DNA from: Pseudomonadota bacterium
GTDB lineage: Bacteria; Pseudomonadota; Alphaproteobacteria; Rhizobiales; Pleomorphomonadaceae
DNA length: 64,000 nucleotides
Direction of reading: 5' to 3'
NCBI GenBank assembly: GCA_018262505.1
Contig: JAGSYV010000003.1
Location: 1-64,000, forward strand
Shown: positions 40,114-51,846 of the stretch, piece by piece
How positions within the stretch are numbered: the stretch's first letter is position 1
Layout: the number at the start of each line of letters is the position of its first letter
The notes under the pieces: generated by a model
The model's input: only the letters and a program-made list of their open reading frames with translations
Told to the model about the DNA's origin: nothing
The model's database searches: none
Program-made: the position numbers and the translations under genes

Positions 40114-40911
40114 ATGGAACAGCAGCAAGACCCGGTCATCGTCCGCCACCGCGAACTCGAGCGGATCGCCAACATGGCTCTCCGGGCTGGCCGGATCATG
40201 ATGGAGAGTGGCGCATCGGTTTCCGTGGTCCATGGCGGCGTCGGCATGATCGCGCGCGGCTTTGGCGTCGAGGACGTCGGCCTGCGCTCGGGCTACGCCT
40301 CGCTGGAGGTCACCGTCACGGCCGGTGGCAACACCATCACCCGCATGATGCAAGTCGGCCGACTCGGCGTGAATCATCGCCTTGATCAGGCGATCCGTCG
40401 TCTGGCCGTGCGCGTGTCGCAGGGGGGCATGAGCGTCGACGAGGTGGAGGCCGAAATCGGTCGCCTTGTCCAGGAAACGCCGCGCCATTCGGCCTGGGTG
40501 GTAGCGGTAGCCGTCGGCATTGCCTGCGCCTCGTTCGGCCGTCTTCTCGGTGTCGACTGGCCGGCTTTCGTCGCCATATTGGTGGCGGGAACGGTGGGGC
40601 AGTATGTGCGCCACCAGTTGCTGCACAACGGCGTCAACGTCTTCATCGTTGCCGGCCTCATCGCTTTCCTTTCGGCAACGCTGGGCGGCGTCGGCTCGAT
40701 CCTCCTCAAAAGCGGAACGGTCAATCTCGCCATGATGGCGTCGATCCTGCTGCTGGTGCCGGGTGTTCCCTCGACCAATGCCCAGACCGACATCATGGAC
40801 GGCTATCCCACCATGGGCAGCGCCCGGGCGGTCTGGGTGCTGATGATCATGGTGTTCGCCTCCGTTGGCGTCTGGTTCGCCGAAGCACTGCTTGGTTTGA
40901 GGTCGCTCTGA
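40114..40911 (+). CDS. Threonine/serine exporter ThrE, N-terminal (DUF1212) half
   Basis: RAGRIMMESGASVSVVHGGV..., LLVPGVPSTNAQTDIMDG. Confidence 0.9.
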   Translation: MEQQQDPVIVRHRELERIANMALRAGRIMMESGASVSVVHGGVGMIARGFGVEDVGLRSGYASLEVTVTAGGNTITRMMQVGRLGVNHRLDQAIRRLAVRVSQGGMSVDEVEAEIGRLVQETPRHSAWVVAVAVGIACASFGRLLGVDWPAFVAILVAGTVGQYVRHQLLHNGVNVFIVAGLIAFLSATLGGVGSILLKSGTVNLAMMASILLLVPGVPSTNAQTDIMDGYPTMGSARAVWVLMIMVFASVGVWFAEALLGLRSL

Positions 40912-41378
40912 TGTTCGAACTCCTGCCGCATCTGCTACATCAGGCGCTGTTCGGGGCGCTGGCCGCCGCCGGCTTCGGCGTGCTGTTCAACTTCGGCTTC
41001 CGGGCGCTCCCCTGGTGCGCGGCGGCCGGCGCGCTGGCGCTCGCGGTGCGCACCGTCGGCCAGGATCTCGCCTGGAGCCTCGAAGGGGCCTCGTTTGCCG
41101 CCGCCATCGTGACGAGTTGCTCGGTATCGATGCTGCGAAAGCAACTCGGCCCGGCCTGCAATGCCGTGGCGCTCGCCGGCTGCATTCCGATGGTACCGGG
41201 CGCCTTTTTCGGGCAAGCCCTTCTCGGCTTCCTATCGGTCACGGCCCCCAACCTCGTCGACGCCGAGGCAACGCTGATCCTTGCCGTGCAGTCGCTGCTC
41301 AGGGTGATCTTCACGCTGGGGGCGATCGGCGCCGGCTTGCTGATTCCGGCGCATCTTCTCAGAAACCAGGATTTCTGA
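40911..41378 (+). CDS. Threonine/serine exporter ThrE, C-terminal (DUF3815) half
   Basis: Small multi-TM protein; CIPMVPGAFFGQALLG; overlaps the preceding gene. Confidence 0.9.
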   Translation: MFELLPHLLHQALFGALAAAGFGVLFNFGFRALPWCAAAGALALAVRTVGQDLAWSLEGASFAAAIVTSCSVSMLRKQLGPACNAVALAGCIPMVPGAFFGQALLGFLSVTAPNLVDAEATLILAVQSLLRVIFTLGAIGAGLLIPAHLLRNQDF

Positions 41379-41557
41379 GAGCCATCCGCTCCGACCGTCC
41401 TACGGGGCATTGGCGGCGAGTTTCGAAACAGCTTCAGACGGTACCTTCGGTGTAGGCGCGCACTGGACAAACCGGCCTCCGAGCCGGTAAAGGCTTTGCC
41501 TTCAAGCAAGCCGCTTACCCGCGTTGTCTGCGGGAGTGAGCGAGAAAAGGACCGACC

Positions 41558-43528
41558 ATGATCCATGTGACTTTCCCCGACGGCTCGTTGCGCGAGTATG
41601 CTCCGGGAACCACCGGCGCCGAGATCGCCGCCCAGATTTCCAAATCGCTGTCGAAGAAGGCCGTCGCCATGGCGCTCGACGGCGTGCTGTCCGACCTCAA
41701 TGACCCCATCCTTACCGATGCCCGGCTCGAGATCGTGACGCGCGACGACCCGCGCGCCCTCGAGCTGATCCGCCACGATGCCGCGCACGTGATGGCCGAG
41801 GCGGTACAGGAGCTGTTTCCCGGCACCCAGGTGACCATCGGGCCGGTGATCGACAACGGCTTCTACTACGACTTCTTCCGTCCGGAAGGGCCGTTCACCA
41901 CCGACGATCTGCCGAAGATCGAGGCGAAGATGCGGGAGATCATCGCCCGCGACAAGCCGTTCACCAAGCAGGTCTGGAGCCGCGACGAGGCCAAGGACTG
42001 GTTTGAGAAGAAGGGCGAGGCGTTCAAGGTCGAACTGGTCGACGCCATTCCGGCCGACCAGAAGATCAAGATGTACGCGCAGGGCGACTGGATGGACCTC
42101 TGCCGCGGTCCGCACATGACCTCCACAGGCAAGATCGGCAACGCCTTCAAGCTGATGAAGGTGGCCGGCGCTTACTGGCGCGGCGATTCCGACCGCGATA
42201 TGCTGACCCGCATCTACGCCACCGCCTGGCATACCGAGGAGGACCTCAAGGCCTACCTCACCATGCTGGAGGAGGCCGAGAAGCGTGACCATCGCCGTCT
42301 TGGTCGCGAGATGGATCTCTTCCACTTCCAGGAGGAGGGGCCGGGCGTCGTCTTCTGGCACCAGAAGGGCTGGGCGATGTTCCAGGAGTTGACCGCCTAT
42401 ATGCGGCGGCGGCTCAAGGGCGAGTACCAGGAAGTCAACGCGCCGCAGATTCTCGACAAGGTGCTGTGGGAGACCTCCGGCCACTGGGGCTGGTACAAGG
42501 AAAACATGTTCGCGGTGCAGTCGGCTGGCGACGAGGCCGAGGACAAGCGCATCTTCGCGCTGAAGCCGATGAACTGTCCCGGCCACATCCAGATCTTCAA
42601 GCATGGCCTGAAGAGCTACCGCGATCTGCCGATGCGCCTGGCCGAGTTCGGTGCCGTGCATCGTTACGAGCCGTCGGGCGCCATGCATGGCCTGATGCGG
42701 GTGCGCGGCTTCACGCAGGACGATGCGCATATCTTCTGCACCGAGGCCGACATGGCCGCTGAGTGCCTGAAGATCAACGACCTGATCCTGTCGGTCTACG
42801 AGGACTTCGGTTTCAACGAGATCACGGTGAAGCTGTCGACCCGGCCGGAGAAGCGCGTCGGTTCGGACGACCTCTGGGATCACGCCGAAGAGGTGATGAC
42901 CCGCGTGCTCGGCGAGATCGCTGCCAAGTCAGGCAACCGCATCAAGACCGGCATCAATCCGGGCGAGGGCGCCTTCTACGGTCCGAAGTTCGAATACACC
43001 TTGCGCGACGCCATCGGCCGTGAATGGCAATGCGGCACCACCCAGGTGGACTTCAACCTGCCGGATCGTTTCGGCGCCTTCTACGTCGATGCCGACGGCG
43101 GCAAGAAGACGCCGGTGATGATCCATCGCGCCATCTGCGGCTCGATGGAGCGCTTCCTCGGCATTCTGATCGAGAACTTCGCCGGCCACTTCCCGCTGTG
43201 GTTCGCACCGGCCCAGGTGATGGTCACCACCATCACCTCGGAGGCCGACGCCTATGCCCAGGAGGTCTACCAGAAGCTTCTGAAGGCCGGCGTGCGGGTC
43301 GATATCGATCTGCGCAACGAGAAGATCAACTACAAGGTCCGCGAGCATTCGCTGGCCAAGATCCCGCTGATCTTCGTCTGCGGCCGCAAGGAAGCGGAAG
43401 AGAAGTCGGTCAACGTCCGTACGCTCGGCTCGCAGTATCCGAAGTCGATGTCGCTCGACGAGGCGCTCTCCATGGTCAAGGCGGAGATCGTGCCGCCGGA
43501 CGTCAAGCGGGCGCTGCTCGAGGCGTGA
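41558..43528 (+). CDS. thrS: Threonyl-tRNA synthetase
   Basis: 656 aa; TGS domain, class II motifs, [30 protein letters not shown]. Confidence 0.98.
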   Translation: MIHVTFPDGSLREYAPGTTGAEIAAQISKSLSKKAVAMALDGVLSDLNDPILTDARLEIVTRDDPRALELIRHDAAHVMAEAVQELFPGTQVTIGPVIDNGFYYDFFRPEGPFTTDDLPKIEAKMREIIARDKPFTKQVWSRDEAKDWFEKKGEAFKVELVDAIPADQKIKMYAQGDWMDLCRGPHMTSTGKIGNAFKLMKVAGAYWRGDSDRDMLTRIYATAWHTEEDLKAYLTMLEEAEKRDHRRLGREMDLFHFQEEGPGVVFWHQKGWAMFQELTAYMRRRLKGEYQEVNAPQILDKVLWETSGHWGWYKENMFAVQSAGDEAEDKRIFALKPMNCPGHIQIFKHGLKSYRDLPMRLAEFGAVHRYEPSGAMHGLMRVRGFTQDDAHIFCTEADMAAECLKINDLILSVYEDFGFNEITVKLSTRPEKRVGSDDLWDHAEEVMTRVLGEIAAKSGNRIKTGINPGEGAFYGPKFEYTLRDAIGREWQCGTTQVDFNLPDRFGAFYVDADGGKKTPVMIHRAICGSMERFLGILIENFAGHFPLWFAPAQVMVTTITSEADAYAQEVYQKLLKAGVRVDIDLRNEKINYKVREHSLAKIPLIFVCGRKEAEEKSVNVRTLGSQYPKSMSLDEALSMVKAEIVPPDVKRALLEA

Positions 43529-43555
43529 GCGGCTTCTTTGTCGCTTGATGAATGC

Positions 43556-43583
43556 AAAAGGCCCGGAGCGATCCGGGCCTTTT
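43556..43583. terminator. Terminator between thrS and the convergent MCP gene
   Basis: AAAAGGCCCGGA-GCGA-TCCGGGCCTTTT, perfect 12-bp arms with a GNRA-type loop. Confidence 0.85.
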
Positions 43584-43625
43584 CATGTGACGGGTCAAGC
43601 TTGGCGCAAGCGCCACCCGCTAGAT

Positions 43626-45635
43626 TTAAACCGCGACCCGCTGCAAGAACTCGTCGATGGCTTCTTCCAGATCGCGTGTCTGGGTAAGCACCAGCTCGGC
43701 GGCTTTCTCCACATGGCTGGCGGTGGCGGACGTTTTGCCGATCGCTTCGACCACATGGCCGACGCTTTCGGACACGGTGACGGTGTTGCCGGAGGCGTCG
43801 TTGACGTTGCGGCTGATCTCGTTGGTGGAGGCTTCCTGCTGTTCCACGGCCGAGGCGATGCCGAGCGTCGCGCGGTTCACTTCTTCCATGGTGGCGGCGA
43901 TGGCGCGGATCGATTCCACGGCTTCGGCGGTCGAGGATTGCATCTCCGAGATCTGAGCGGCGATCTGCTCGGTGGCGCGTGAGGTTTGGTCCGACAGGCC
44001 CTTCACCTCGGCTGCGACGACGGCAAAACCTCTTCCGGCTTCGCCGGCACGGGCCGCCTCGATGGTAGCATTGAGGGCCAGGAGGTTGGTCTGTTCGGCA
44101 ATGGACCGAATGAGCGTCACCACCTGTCCGACTCGGCTTGCGGCATCGGCGAGGCCGGCCACCTGCTCGTTGGTCCGTCGGGCGCCTTCGGTTGCGCTGC
44201 CGATGATGGTGGTCGTCCGGCTGACGTGATTTACCACCTCGCTGATCGACGAGGCGAGTTCCTCGGCGGCACCGGCGACGACGGTGACTCTCTCCGATGC
44301 CCCCTGTGATGCTGTCGACGCGCTCTCGGCCTGTGTCCGAGTACGCCCGGCTTCGTCGAGCAACTCGCCGGCGGCGCTCCGCATGCCGGCCATGGTGTCG
44401 GTGACGGCCCGCGTCAGTTCGCCGGCCACCGAGCGAAAGTCGCGCACGGCTGCCTCGAAGGCCTGCTGGCGATGAAGTCTCTGCTGCGCGTCGGCATGCT
44501 GCTCCGTTTCAAGGCGAGCCTTTTCAGCTTGGTTCGCCTGGAAGACCGCAAGCGTGCGGGCCATGGCACCGATCTCGTCGGCGCGGTCGGTGTCGGCGAC
44601 GATTGCCTCCTCGCCGCGCGACAGCACGTCCATGGTCGTGCGGATGCGGCCGAGCGGGCTGGTGATCGAGCGGCTGATCAGCCAGCTGATCAAGCCGCCG
44701 GCCAACAGCGTCATCGGCACCACGATATAGATGAGGCGCAGTGCGAACTGGGTGCCCTTGGAAAAGGCCAGAGTGGTCGAGCCGTTGAGGTCATTGGCAG
44801 CGCGCTTGATGGCGCTTGTCAGCGGCTCGGCGAGATCGAAGGACAGCGAGGTTTGATCCGCGACCTTTATCCAGGAGGTGTAGAGCTCGACATACGAGGA
44901 GAACGCTGAGGAGTAGGCGGCGAGCCGCGCCTTCAACCCATCCTTGACCTCTGGTGCAAGCTGCGTCTTGTCGAGTTCCCGGGTGAAACGGCCGGCCGCC
45001 GCATCGAAGGCGCCGGAACTTGGCCCGTCGTGCCGCAGCATGAATTCGGCGCGTGCCTGGTTAAGCTGGGCAAACGCTTGAATGACCCGCACCGTGTCGG
45101 GATTCTGACCGCTCTTCGAAGCCTTGTTGACGTCAGTACGGAGCGCCTGAAAGGCGGTTTCCATATCGCCGCGAATGCCGTTGTCATCGGCAAAGCCCAG
45201 CTTTGTCTGACCGCTCTTCACCTCGGTGAACTGGCCGGCAATCTTGTTCAGCAAGGCGGCAAGCTGGTCGGCTTCGGTGGTTGCAGCCCCGACGGCGCCC
45301 GCCACGGCTCCGAGGTGATTGATGGTCGCGCGCGTCTCCTCGATCAGCCCGTCGATTTCTTTGACGCGCTCCGGTGTGGGAGCGACCATGAACAACCGTT
45401 CCTTGGCGGCGAGCTTGTTGGCAAGGCTCTGGGTTTGTTCGGAGAGCAGCGACAGGCCGGCGGCTGCCGACGAGGTTTCCTCCAGCGAGCGCATGGATAC
45501 GACGGCGTAGCCGCCCGTGCCGGACACGACGGTCAGGCCAGCCAGCCAGACGAGGGAGAGCGAAGCGACTTTGAGACGGATGGACAGCCCACCACGCGAG
45601 CGGCGCGAGCCAGCCGACTTGGAACGAAACAACAT
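43626..45635 (-). CDS. Methyl-accepting chemotaxis protein (HAMP + MA domains)
   Basis: Two TMs, [42 protein letters not shown] hairpin tip. Confidence 0.95.
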   Translation of the reverse strand: MLFRSKSAGSRRSRGGLSIRLKVASLSLVWLAGLTVVSGTGGYAVVSMRSLEETSSAAAGLSLLSEQTQSLANKLAAKERLFMVAPTPERVKEIDGLIEETRATINHLGAVAGAVGAATTEADQLAALLNKIAGQFTEVKSGQTKLGFADDNGIRGDMETAFQALRTDVNKASKSGQNPDTVRVIQAFAQLNQARAEFMLRHDGPSSGAFDAAAGRFTRELDKTQLAPEVKDGLKARLAAYSSAFSSYVELYTSWIKVADQTSLSFDLAEPLTSAIKRAANDLNGSTTLAFSKGTQFALRLIYIVVPMTLLAGGLISWLISRSITSPLGRIRTTMDVLSRGEEAIVADTDRADEIGAMARTLAVFQANQAEKARLETEQHADAQQRLHRQQAFEAAVRDFRSVAGELTRAVTDTMAGMRSAAGELLDEAGRTRTQAESASTASQGASERVTVVAGAAEELASSISEVVNHVSRTTTIIGSATEGARRTNEQVAGLADAASRVGQVVTLIRSIAEQTNLLALNATIEAARAGEAGRGFAVVAAEVKGLSDQTSRATEQIAAQISEMQSSTAEAVESIRAIAATMEEVNRATLGIASAVEQQEASTNEISRNVNDASGNTVTVSESVGHVVEAIGKTSATASHVEKAAELVLTQTRDLEEAIDEFLQRVAV

Positions 45636-45679
45636 GTCGGATCCCCTGTTTGGTCGGCCTATAATAGACTTTCGGTTGA

Positions 45680-45695
45680 TTAACGGCAGACTAAC
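45680..45695. promoter_or_regulatory. Imperfect CtrA-like site upstream of the MCP gene
   Basis: TTAA-CGGCAGA-CTAAC, one mismatch to TTAA-N7-TTAAC. Confidence 0.25.
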
Positions 45696-45985
45696 TCGTC
45701 TCTTCAGGTTGAGTGACCTTTCGGCTGGGGTTTAGCTTCGGTTAAAGCGGCAAAATTGCACATGAAATAAGCTAACGGCCGCCTATTTCCATGTCATTTC
45801 ATGCGAGGTCTTATACTGGTTGTAGCGAGGTGATCCGGATTGCCATCCCCTCGCGCAGAACATGCAAAGAAATCGAGCAGGCAACACGTACTGGGGGGAA
45901 GCGGAGTAAATGCCTCAGAAAAAACGCGACCTCTGCGATGCGAGCCTGTAACCTCTCGGTTCGTTTTCCACCGGATCGCTTCGCA

Positions 45986-48073
45986 ATGAACGTTACGCTT
46001 CGCCCTGGCATCGTCCATTCCGCCTGCCCACACGACTGCCCGTCGACTTGCGCGCTCGACGTCGAGCTGATGCCGGACGGCCGCATCGGTCGGTTGCGCG
46101 GATCGTCGGACAACAGCTACACGGCCGGCGTCATCTGCGCCAAGGTTGGCCGTTATGCCGAACGGCTCTATCATCCCGACCGCCTCCTGAAGCCGCTTCT
46201 CAATGTTGGCGCCAAGGGGGAGGGGAGGTTTCAGGAAATTTCCTGGGAAGAAGCGCTCGATCGTGTTGCCGATGCTTTTCTCTCCGCCGAGCGCCAATTC
46301 GGCGCCGAAAGCATCTGGCCTTACAAATACGCCGGTACCATGGGCTTGGTGCAGCGCGACAGCATCGAACGGCTCCGGCACGTCAAAAAGTACTCGCGCA
46401 GCCATGACACCATCTGCGTGACGCCGGCCTGGACGGGCTGGATCGCCGGGACAGGTCGTCTGGCCGGCCCCGATCCGCGCGAGATGGCCATCTCGGACTG
46501 TATCGTCATCTGGGGCACCAACGCGGTGACGACGCAGGTCAACGTGATGACCCATGCCGTTCGCGCCAGAAAGACCCGTGGGGCGAAGATCGTCGCCGTC
46601 GACGTCTACGAGACCGAGACGGTGCGGCAGGCCGACCTGGGGCTGGTGCTGCGGCCCGGCTCCGACGCGGCGCTCGCCTGCGCCGTCATGCATATCGCCT
46701 TCCGCGACGGTTATGCCGATCGCGCCTTCATGGAGAGATTTGCCGACACCCCGGCCGAACTGGAAGCGCACCTGAAATCGCGGACGCCGGAGTGGGCATC
46801 GGCCATCACCGGCCTCTCGATCGCCGAGATCGAGGCGTTCGGCAAGCTGGTCGGCACGACGCCGCGCACCTTTTTCCGCCTCGGCTACGGCTTTACCCGG
46901 TCGCGCAACGGCGTCGTCTCCATGCACGCGGCGCAGTCGATCGCCACGGTGCTCGGTCTCTGGCAACGTGAGGGGGCAGGCGCTTTCCACAACAACGGCG
47001 CGCTCTTCCGTTTCGACAAGACAATGATCGAAGGCAGCGATGTGGAAGACGACAGCGTTCGCCACCTCGATCATTCGCGCGTCGGCCCGGTTCTGGTCGG
47101 CGAGGCGGAGGCCTTGAAGGGCGGACCGCCAGTCAAGGCGATGCTCATCCAGAACTGCAATCCGATGACGGTGACGCCCGAGCAGGAGAAGGTCCGGCGG
47201 GGTTTCTCACGCGACGACCTTTTCGTCTGCGTACACGAGCAGTTCATGACCGATACGGCCAAGGTCGCCGACATCGTACTGCCGGCCACCATGTTCCTTG
47301 AGCATGACGATATCTACAAGGCGGGCGGGCAGCAGAGCGTTCTGTTCGGACCAAAGCTTGTCGAGCCCCCGGAAGGGCCGCGCGAGAATATCTTCGTCGT
47401 CAACGAATTGGCGAAGCGGCTTGGTGCCGAGCATCCTGGTTTCCACATGACGGCGCGCCAGCATGTCGACTGGATGCTGCAGCACTCGGGGCTTGGCACG
47501 CTCGCAGATCTCGAGGAAAAGCGCTTCCTGGACATGCAGCCGGACTTCGACACGGCGCATTACGTGCACGGCTTCGCTTATCCAGATGGCAAGTTCCGCT
47601 TCAAGCCGGACTGGACCAACGTGAATTCGTCCAACATCGGTCCGATGGGGCCGTGGCGGGACATACCGTCGCTGCCGGATTACTGGCCGGTTGTCGAGGA
47701 GGCCGATGAGACGCATCCCTTCCGTCTGGTCACCGCGCCGGCCCGCAACTTCCTCAACACGTCCTTTGGCGAGACGCCGACCTCGGCGGCGCGCGAGGGA
47801 CGGCCGACGCTGAAGGTGCGCCCCGACGACGCGGCGCGGCTGGGGATCGTCGACGGCGATGCGGTGGTGATCGGCAACCATCGTGGCAGCGTCGAACTCA
47901 ACGCCGAACTGTTCGAAGGGCTGCAGGCCGGCGTGGTGGTCGCTGAGGGCATCTGGGCCAATCGGGCGCACCGGAGCGGAACCGGGATCAATACGCTGAC
48001 CGGTTCGGATGAAATCGCACCGTTCGGCGGTGTCGCTTTCCACGACACGAAGGTCTGGCTGAGAAAATTGTGA
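45986..48073 (+). CDS. Molybdopterin-dependent oxidoreductase (DMSO reductase/formate dehydrogenase family)
   Basis: HSACPHDCPSTCALDVEL...ICAKVGRYAERLYHPDRL 4Fe-4S motif; Mo-bisMGD domains. Track start 45791. Confidence 0.93.
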   Translation: MNVTLRPGIVHSACPHDCPSTCALDVELMPDGRIGRLRGSSDNSYTAGVICAKVGRYAERLYHPDRLLKPLLNVGAKGEGRFQEISWEEALDRVADAFLSAERQFGAESIWPYKYAGTMGLVQRDSIERLRHVKKYSRSHDTICVTPAWTGWIAGTGRLAGPDPREMAISDCIVIWGTNAVTTQVNVMTHAVRARKTRGAKIVAVDVYETETVRQADLGLVLRPGSDAALACAVMHIAFRDGYADRAFMERFADTPAELEAHLKSRTPEWASAITGLSIAEIEAFGKLVGTTPRTFFRLGYGFTRSRNGVVSMHAAQSIATVLGLWQREGAGAFHNNGALFRFDKTMIEGSDVEDDSVRHLDHSRVGPVLVGEAEALKGGPPVKAMLIQNCNPMTVTPEQEKVRRGFSRDDLFVCVHEQFMTDTAKVADIVLPATMFLEHDDIYKAGGQQSVLFGPKLVEPPEGPRENIFVVNELAKRLGAEHPGFHMTARQHVDWMLQHSGLGTLADLEEKRFLDMQPDFDTAHYVHGFAYPDGKFRFKPDWTNVNSSNIGPMGPWRDIPSLPDYWPVVEEADETHPFRLVTAPARNFLNTSFGETPTSAAREGRPTLKVRPDDAARLGIVDGDAVVIGNHRGSVELNAELFEGLQAGVVVAEGIWANRAHRSGTGINTLTGSDEIAPFGGVAFHDTKVWLRKL

Positions 48074-48209
48074 CCATTGTGCAAGGGTCTGGCTCGAAAT
48101 CGCCTTCGCAACCAGAAGCCGGTTGCGGGGGTTGGCGGCGTTGCCCTAAGTAACCGCCGTTTCGGTGGCCACGCGGCGTGGCCCGGCGATTCCTTCTTAG
48201 AATGAGGCC

Positions 48210-48515
48210 ATGATGCGGGTCATTTCCGGTACGATTGCCGCCGTTGCGCTTGCGGTCGGTGTGGTGGGGGCAAACGCCGATACGATCTCTCGCGAAACGC
48301 TGACGCACAAGTTCCTCGATTACTGTGTGATCACCCAATCCCGCGTCGAGGGCATCGACAGGATTCCGATGGTCGACAAGTGCCACAAGGCAGCAGCGTC
48401 GGCCATGACCGGATTTGAGGGCGAGCGCTTCGACTCGCCGTCGAGTTCGAAGTTCACCGCTGAGCAGGACAAGGCGATCCGCGCCGCCATCGCCGCCGCG
48501 TTCGCGAAGAAATAA
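48210..48515 (+). CDS. Hypothetical secreted protein
   Basis: 101 aa with signal peptide MMRVISGTIAAVALAVGVVGANA; two Cys in mature part. Confidence 0.65.
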   Translation: MMRVISGTIAAVALAVGVVGANADTISRETLTHKFLDYCVITQSRVEGIDRIPMVDKCHKAAASAMTGFEGERFDSPSSSKFTAEQDKAIRAAIAAAFAKK

Positions 48516-48578
48516 GCGCAGATCGGAAGACCGGATTCGTCTCGCCGGGCTTCGTCCGGCGAGCTTGCGTTCGTGCGT

Positions 48579-49226
48579 CTACGCCATGATCGCCTTGATG
48601 CCGTCGGCGACGAACTGCACGGCAAGCGAGGCGAGCAGCACGCCCAGAAGACGCGTCAACACGTTGCGACCGGTATCGCCCAGGTAGCGGTCGATGCGGT
48701 CGGCTGCGAGGAAGATGGCGAAGGACAGCGCGATGATGGCGGCGATGATCAGAACCAGCGTCGCCATGGTCAGTGCATTGCGCGCGTCGGCGGCCAGGAG
48801 AATGGTCGCCGAGATGGCACCGGGGCCGGCAAGAAACGGGATGGCGATTGGAAACACCGCGAGGTGGCGGATATCCTCGCCGATCGGCTGCGGATGACCG
48901 ACGGCCACGTCGGCGTGCCCGACCTTGTCGGCGTTGCCCGACTTGGGCTTCTCGAACACCATTTCAAAGGCGATCCAGAACAGCAGCAGGCCACCGGCGA
49001 TGCGGAAAGCCGGCATGGAAATGCCGAGGAAGGTCAGAATGCCGGCGCCGACGAAGGCAAAGGCGATCAGCACCAGAAAGGCGATGACCGAAGCTCGGAC
49101 CGCCATGGCGCGACGCATTTCGGGGCGGGCACCGGCCGTCAGGGCCAGCACGAGCGGCGCAAGCCCTACAGGATCGATCGTGACGAAGAGCGTGGCGAAG
49201 GCATTGAGGATATAGTCGATCGGCAT
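48579..49226 (-). CDS. MarC family membrane protein
   Basis: MPIDYILNAFATLFVTIDPVGLAPLVLALT; multi-TM. Track start 49454. Confidence 0.93.
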   Translation of the reverse strand: MPIDYILNAFATLFVTIDPVGLAPLVLALTAGARPEMRRAMAVRASVIAFLVLIAFAFVGAGILTFLGISMPAFRIAGGLLLFWIAFEMVFEKPKSGNADKVGHADVAVGHPQPIGEDIRHLAVFPIAIPFLAGPGAISATILLAADARNALTMATLVLIIAAIIALSFAIFLAADRIDRYLGDTGRNVLTRLLGVLLASLAVQFVADGIKAIMA

Positions 49227-49600
49227 GGTTTGTCCGCCGTTTCGGGAAGTGCCCGTTGCTCTGCCAGAAAAGCGGCGACACCGAAAGGGGGAACGGCTCG
49301 CTCTTGAGATCGCCGAGAAGGGCGTGGCAACAACCACAAGCAAAATCGAGGTCGCCGCCGGAAGAGGAAAAAGGGACTCCCTGATCCGCGCCGCCGCCGG
49401 AAGTGCCGTTTTCCGCTGGACAAACCGGTCGTTCCGTGGTCTTTGCCCCGCCACAGCAATATCAGGATAAGCCGCCTTTGACGGCGCCTTTCGCGTCGTT
49501 CCGTCGGGAACGTCGCGGTATTCTGAAACGACGATTCAGCGCGGACGGCATCCCGGAGACTGCTCCGGTCGATCCCGGCGCCCTGGGAGACATTTGGACC

Positions 49601-50101
49601 ATGACCGACGACCGATCCGGCGCCAGATCCGAGCCGCGCCCGGCCAACCAGCGCGGCGCCGCCCGCCTTGCCGCCGTTCAGGCGCTCTACCAGCTCGAAA
49701 TTGGCGGCGGCGACCTCTTGGAAGTGGTGCAGGAGTTCGAGGCCTACCGACTGGGCAAGGAACTCGACGGCTTCGAGTATCGTCAGGCCGATGCCGGTTG
49801 GTTCCGTGACATCGTCGGTGGGGTTGTCGCCGATCAGCGGACGGTCGACCCCATGGTGCATACGGCGCTGGTCGAGGACTGGCCGCTGAAGCGCGTCGAT
49901 GCGACTCTTCGCGCCATTCTGCGCTGCGGCGCCTATGAGCTGCTGCGGCGCGGCGACGTGCCGGGACGGGTGATCATTTCCGAATATATCGACGTCGCCA
50001 GGGCGTTCTTCGAGGAAGACGAACCACGCCTCGTCAACGGTGTGCTCGACCGCATCGCCCACGAGATCCGGCCCGACGAGTTCCCCAAAGAGGGGGCGTG
50101 A
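49601..50101 (+). CDS. nusB: Transcription antitermination factor NusB
   Basis: [17 protein letters not shown]...LRCGAYELL...[14 protein letters not shown]...[10 protein letters not shown]. Track start 49403. Confidence 0.96.
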   Translation: MTDDRSGARSEPRPANQRGAARLAAVQALYQLEIGGGDLLEVVQEFEAYRLGKELDGFEYRQADAGWFRDIVGGVVADQRTVDPMVHTALVEDWPLKRVDATLRAILRCGAYELLRRGDVPGRVIISEYIDVARAFFEEDEPRLVNGVLDRIAHEIRPDEFPKEGA

Positions 50102-50102
50102 G

Positions 50103-51098
50103 ATGACGGCAGCGGGCGGTATCGGTGAATTCGAACTGATTGCCCGAGTGTTCGCGCCGCTGGCGGCCGATGGTGCGCTCGGGCTGACCGATGACGCTGC
50201 CTTCTATCGTCCGCGCCCCGGCCGCGATCTCGTTCTGACCAAGGACGAGGTGGTGAGCGGCGTGCATTTCTTCGCCGACGACCCCTGGGACGCCGTGGCG
50301 CGCAAGGCGTTGCGGGTCAACCTTTCCGATCTCGCTGCCAAAGGAGCGATGCCGGTCGGTTATCTTCTGGCGCTTGGCCTGCCGAAAGATTTCACCATCG
50401 AGCAGATCGACGCGCTGGGCGCCGGCCTTGCCGCCGATCAGGCGATCTACGGCATCTCGCTTTATGGTGGCGACACGGTGCGTTCGCCGGCCGGCCTGAC
50501 GCTGTCGGTGACGGCGATCGGTGAGGTGGCAGAGGGTGGCATGGTGCGGCGCGGTGGCGCGCGCGCCGGCGAGATTGTCGTCGTCACCGGCACGATCGGC
50601 GACGGGGCACTCGGTCTGGCGCTTCGCCTCGACCCGGCGCTTTCGGGGCGGCTTGGCCTTTCGGAGGCCCATCGCGATCATCTTCTCGACCGCTACCTGT
50701 TGCCCCAACCGCGCGGCGCGCTGGCGGCGGCGGTGGCCGATTGCGCTTCCGGCGGCATGGATATTTCAGATGGCCTCGTCGGCGATCTCGCCAAGATGGC
50801 GGCAGCCTCCGGTGTCGCCATCGACATCGATGCCGACCGCGTGCCATTGTCCGATGCTGCCCGGGCGGCGGTGACGGCCGATCCGCGTCTTTTCGCCGTG
50901 GCGCTGACTGGTGGCGACGACTATGAGCTGGCGCTGTCCATCCCCAAGGCAAAGGTCGGCACCTTCCTTGCCGCCGCGGATGCGGCAGGTGTCGGCGCCA
51001 CGCCGATCGGCCAAGTGCGAGTGGGCGAGGGGATTTCGGTTCGAGGCGACCATCCGGCGCTCGCCGACCTTGGGTCAGGCTCCTACCGGCACTTCTGA
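50103..51098 (+). CDS. thiL: Thiamine-phosphate kinase
   Basis: GIGEFELIARVFAPL, DDAAFYRP, LRVNLSDLAAKGAMPVGYLLALGLP, GGDDYELALSIP. Confidence 0.96.
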   Translation: MTAAGGIGEFELIARVFAPLAADGALGLTDDAAFYRPRPGRDLVLTKDEVVSGVHFFADDPWDAVARKALRVNLSDLAAKGAMPVGYLLALGLPKDFTIEQIDALGAGLAADQAIYGISLYGGDTVRSPAGLTLSVTAIGEVAEGGMVRRGGARAGEIVVVTGTIGDGALGLALRLDPALSGRLGLSEAHRDHLLDRYLLPQPRGALAAAVADCASGGMDISDGLVGDLAKMAAASGVAIDIDADRVPLSDAARAAVTADPRLFAVALTGGDDYELALSIPKAKVGTFLAAADAAGVGATPIGQVRVGEGISVRGDHPALADLGSGSYRHF

Positions 51099-51264
51099 AG
51101 CCTCGGCTCGAAAGTTGCTAGCTCCAGATTATACGGATGCCGAAGCGGGAGTCCGGCTTGCGTCGTCAGGGGCGAGCCGGTAGACCTCGACGGGCTCCAT
51201 TTGGGGTGGTTGCCGACTATTTTCCCGAGATGTTTCTCTAGCTTTTGTATTTTCCGGAGGGCCG

Positions 51265-51846
51265 ATGTTCCGCAAGCTCTACGACTGGACGATGTCACTG
51301 GCCGGCAGCCGCAAGGCCGGCACATGGCTCGCCGCTGTGTCCTTCGCGGAAAGCTCGTTCTTTCCCATTCCCCCAGATGTGATGCTGGTGCCAATGGTAC
51401 TGGCTCGTCGCGACAAGGCCTTTACCTACGCGTTGATCTGCACCATCGCATCGGTATGTGGCGCCGTCCTCGGCTATTCCATCGGCCTGTTCCTGTTCGA
51501 CAGCGTTGGCGCCTGGCTGATCCGAGTCTACGGCTACGGCCAGAGCTTTGAGGATTTTCGCGCCGCCTATGCCCACTACGGCGCCTGGATCATTCTGATC
51601 AAGGGACTGACGCCGATCCCCTTCAAGCTGGTCACCATCGCCTCGGGCTTTGCCGCCTACAATTTCCCGCTGTTCGTCGTGCTCTGCGTCATCACGCGCG
51701 GCGTCCGCTTCTTTCTCGTCGCCTTCCTGCTGCGCCTGTTTGGCGAGCCGGTGCGCGACTTCATCGAGCGGCGGCTCGACGCGGTGATGTGGGGCCTGCT
51801 GATCATTATCGTCAGCGGATTCGTGGCGGCGCGCTACGTTGTCTGA
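51265..51846 (+). CDS. DedA/YqaA-family membrane protein
   Basis: FAESSFFPIPPDVMLVPM, KGLTPIPFKLVTIASGFAAYNF. Confidence 0.92.
   Translation: MFRKLYDWTMSLAGSRKAGTWLAAVSFAESSFFPIPPDVMLVPMVLARRDKAFTYALICTIASVCGAVLGYSIGLFLFDSVGAWLIRVYGYGQSFEDFRAAYAHYGAWIILIKGLTPIPFKLVTIASGFAAYNFPLFVVLCVITRGVRFFLVAFLLRLFGEPVRDFIERRLDAVMWGLLIIIVSGFVAARYVV

Noticed and set aside
40114-41378. Split ThrE as a disrupted gene
   Set aside because: Two-gene (DUF1212 + DUF3815) thrE arrangements with overlapping ends are common; not a lesion.
41380-41557. Possible T-box or structured leader upstream of thrS
   Set aside because: Only short local stems (e.g. CCCGC...GCGGG); no T-box sequence, and T-boxes are not expected in Alphaproteobacteria.
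40940-42883. 647-aa minus-strand ORF antisense to thrS
   Set aside because: Shadow ORF opposite a definite threonyl-tRNA synthetase.
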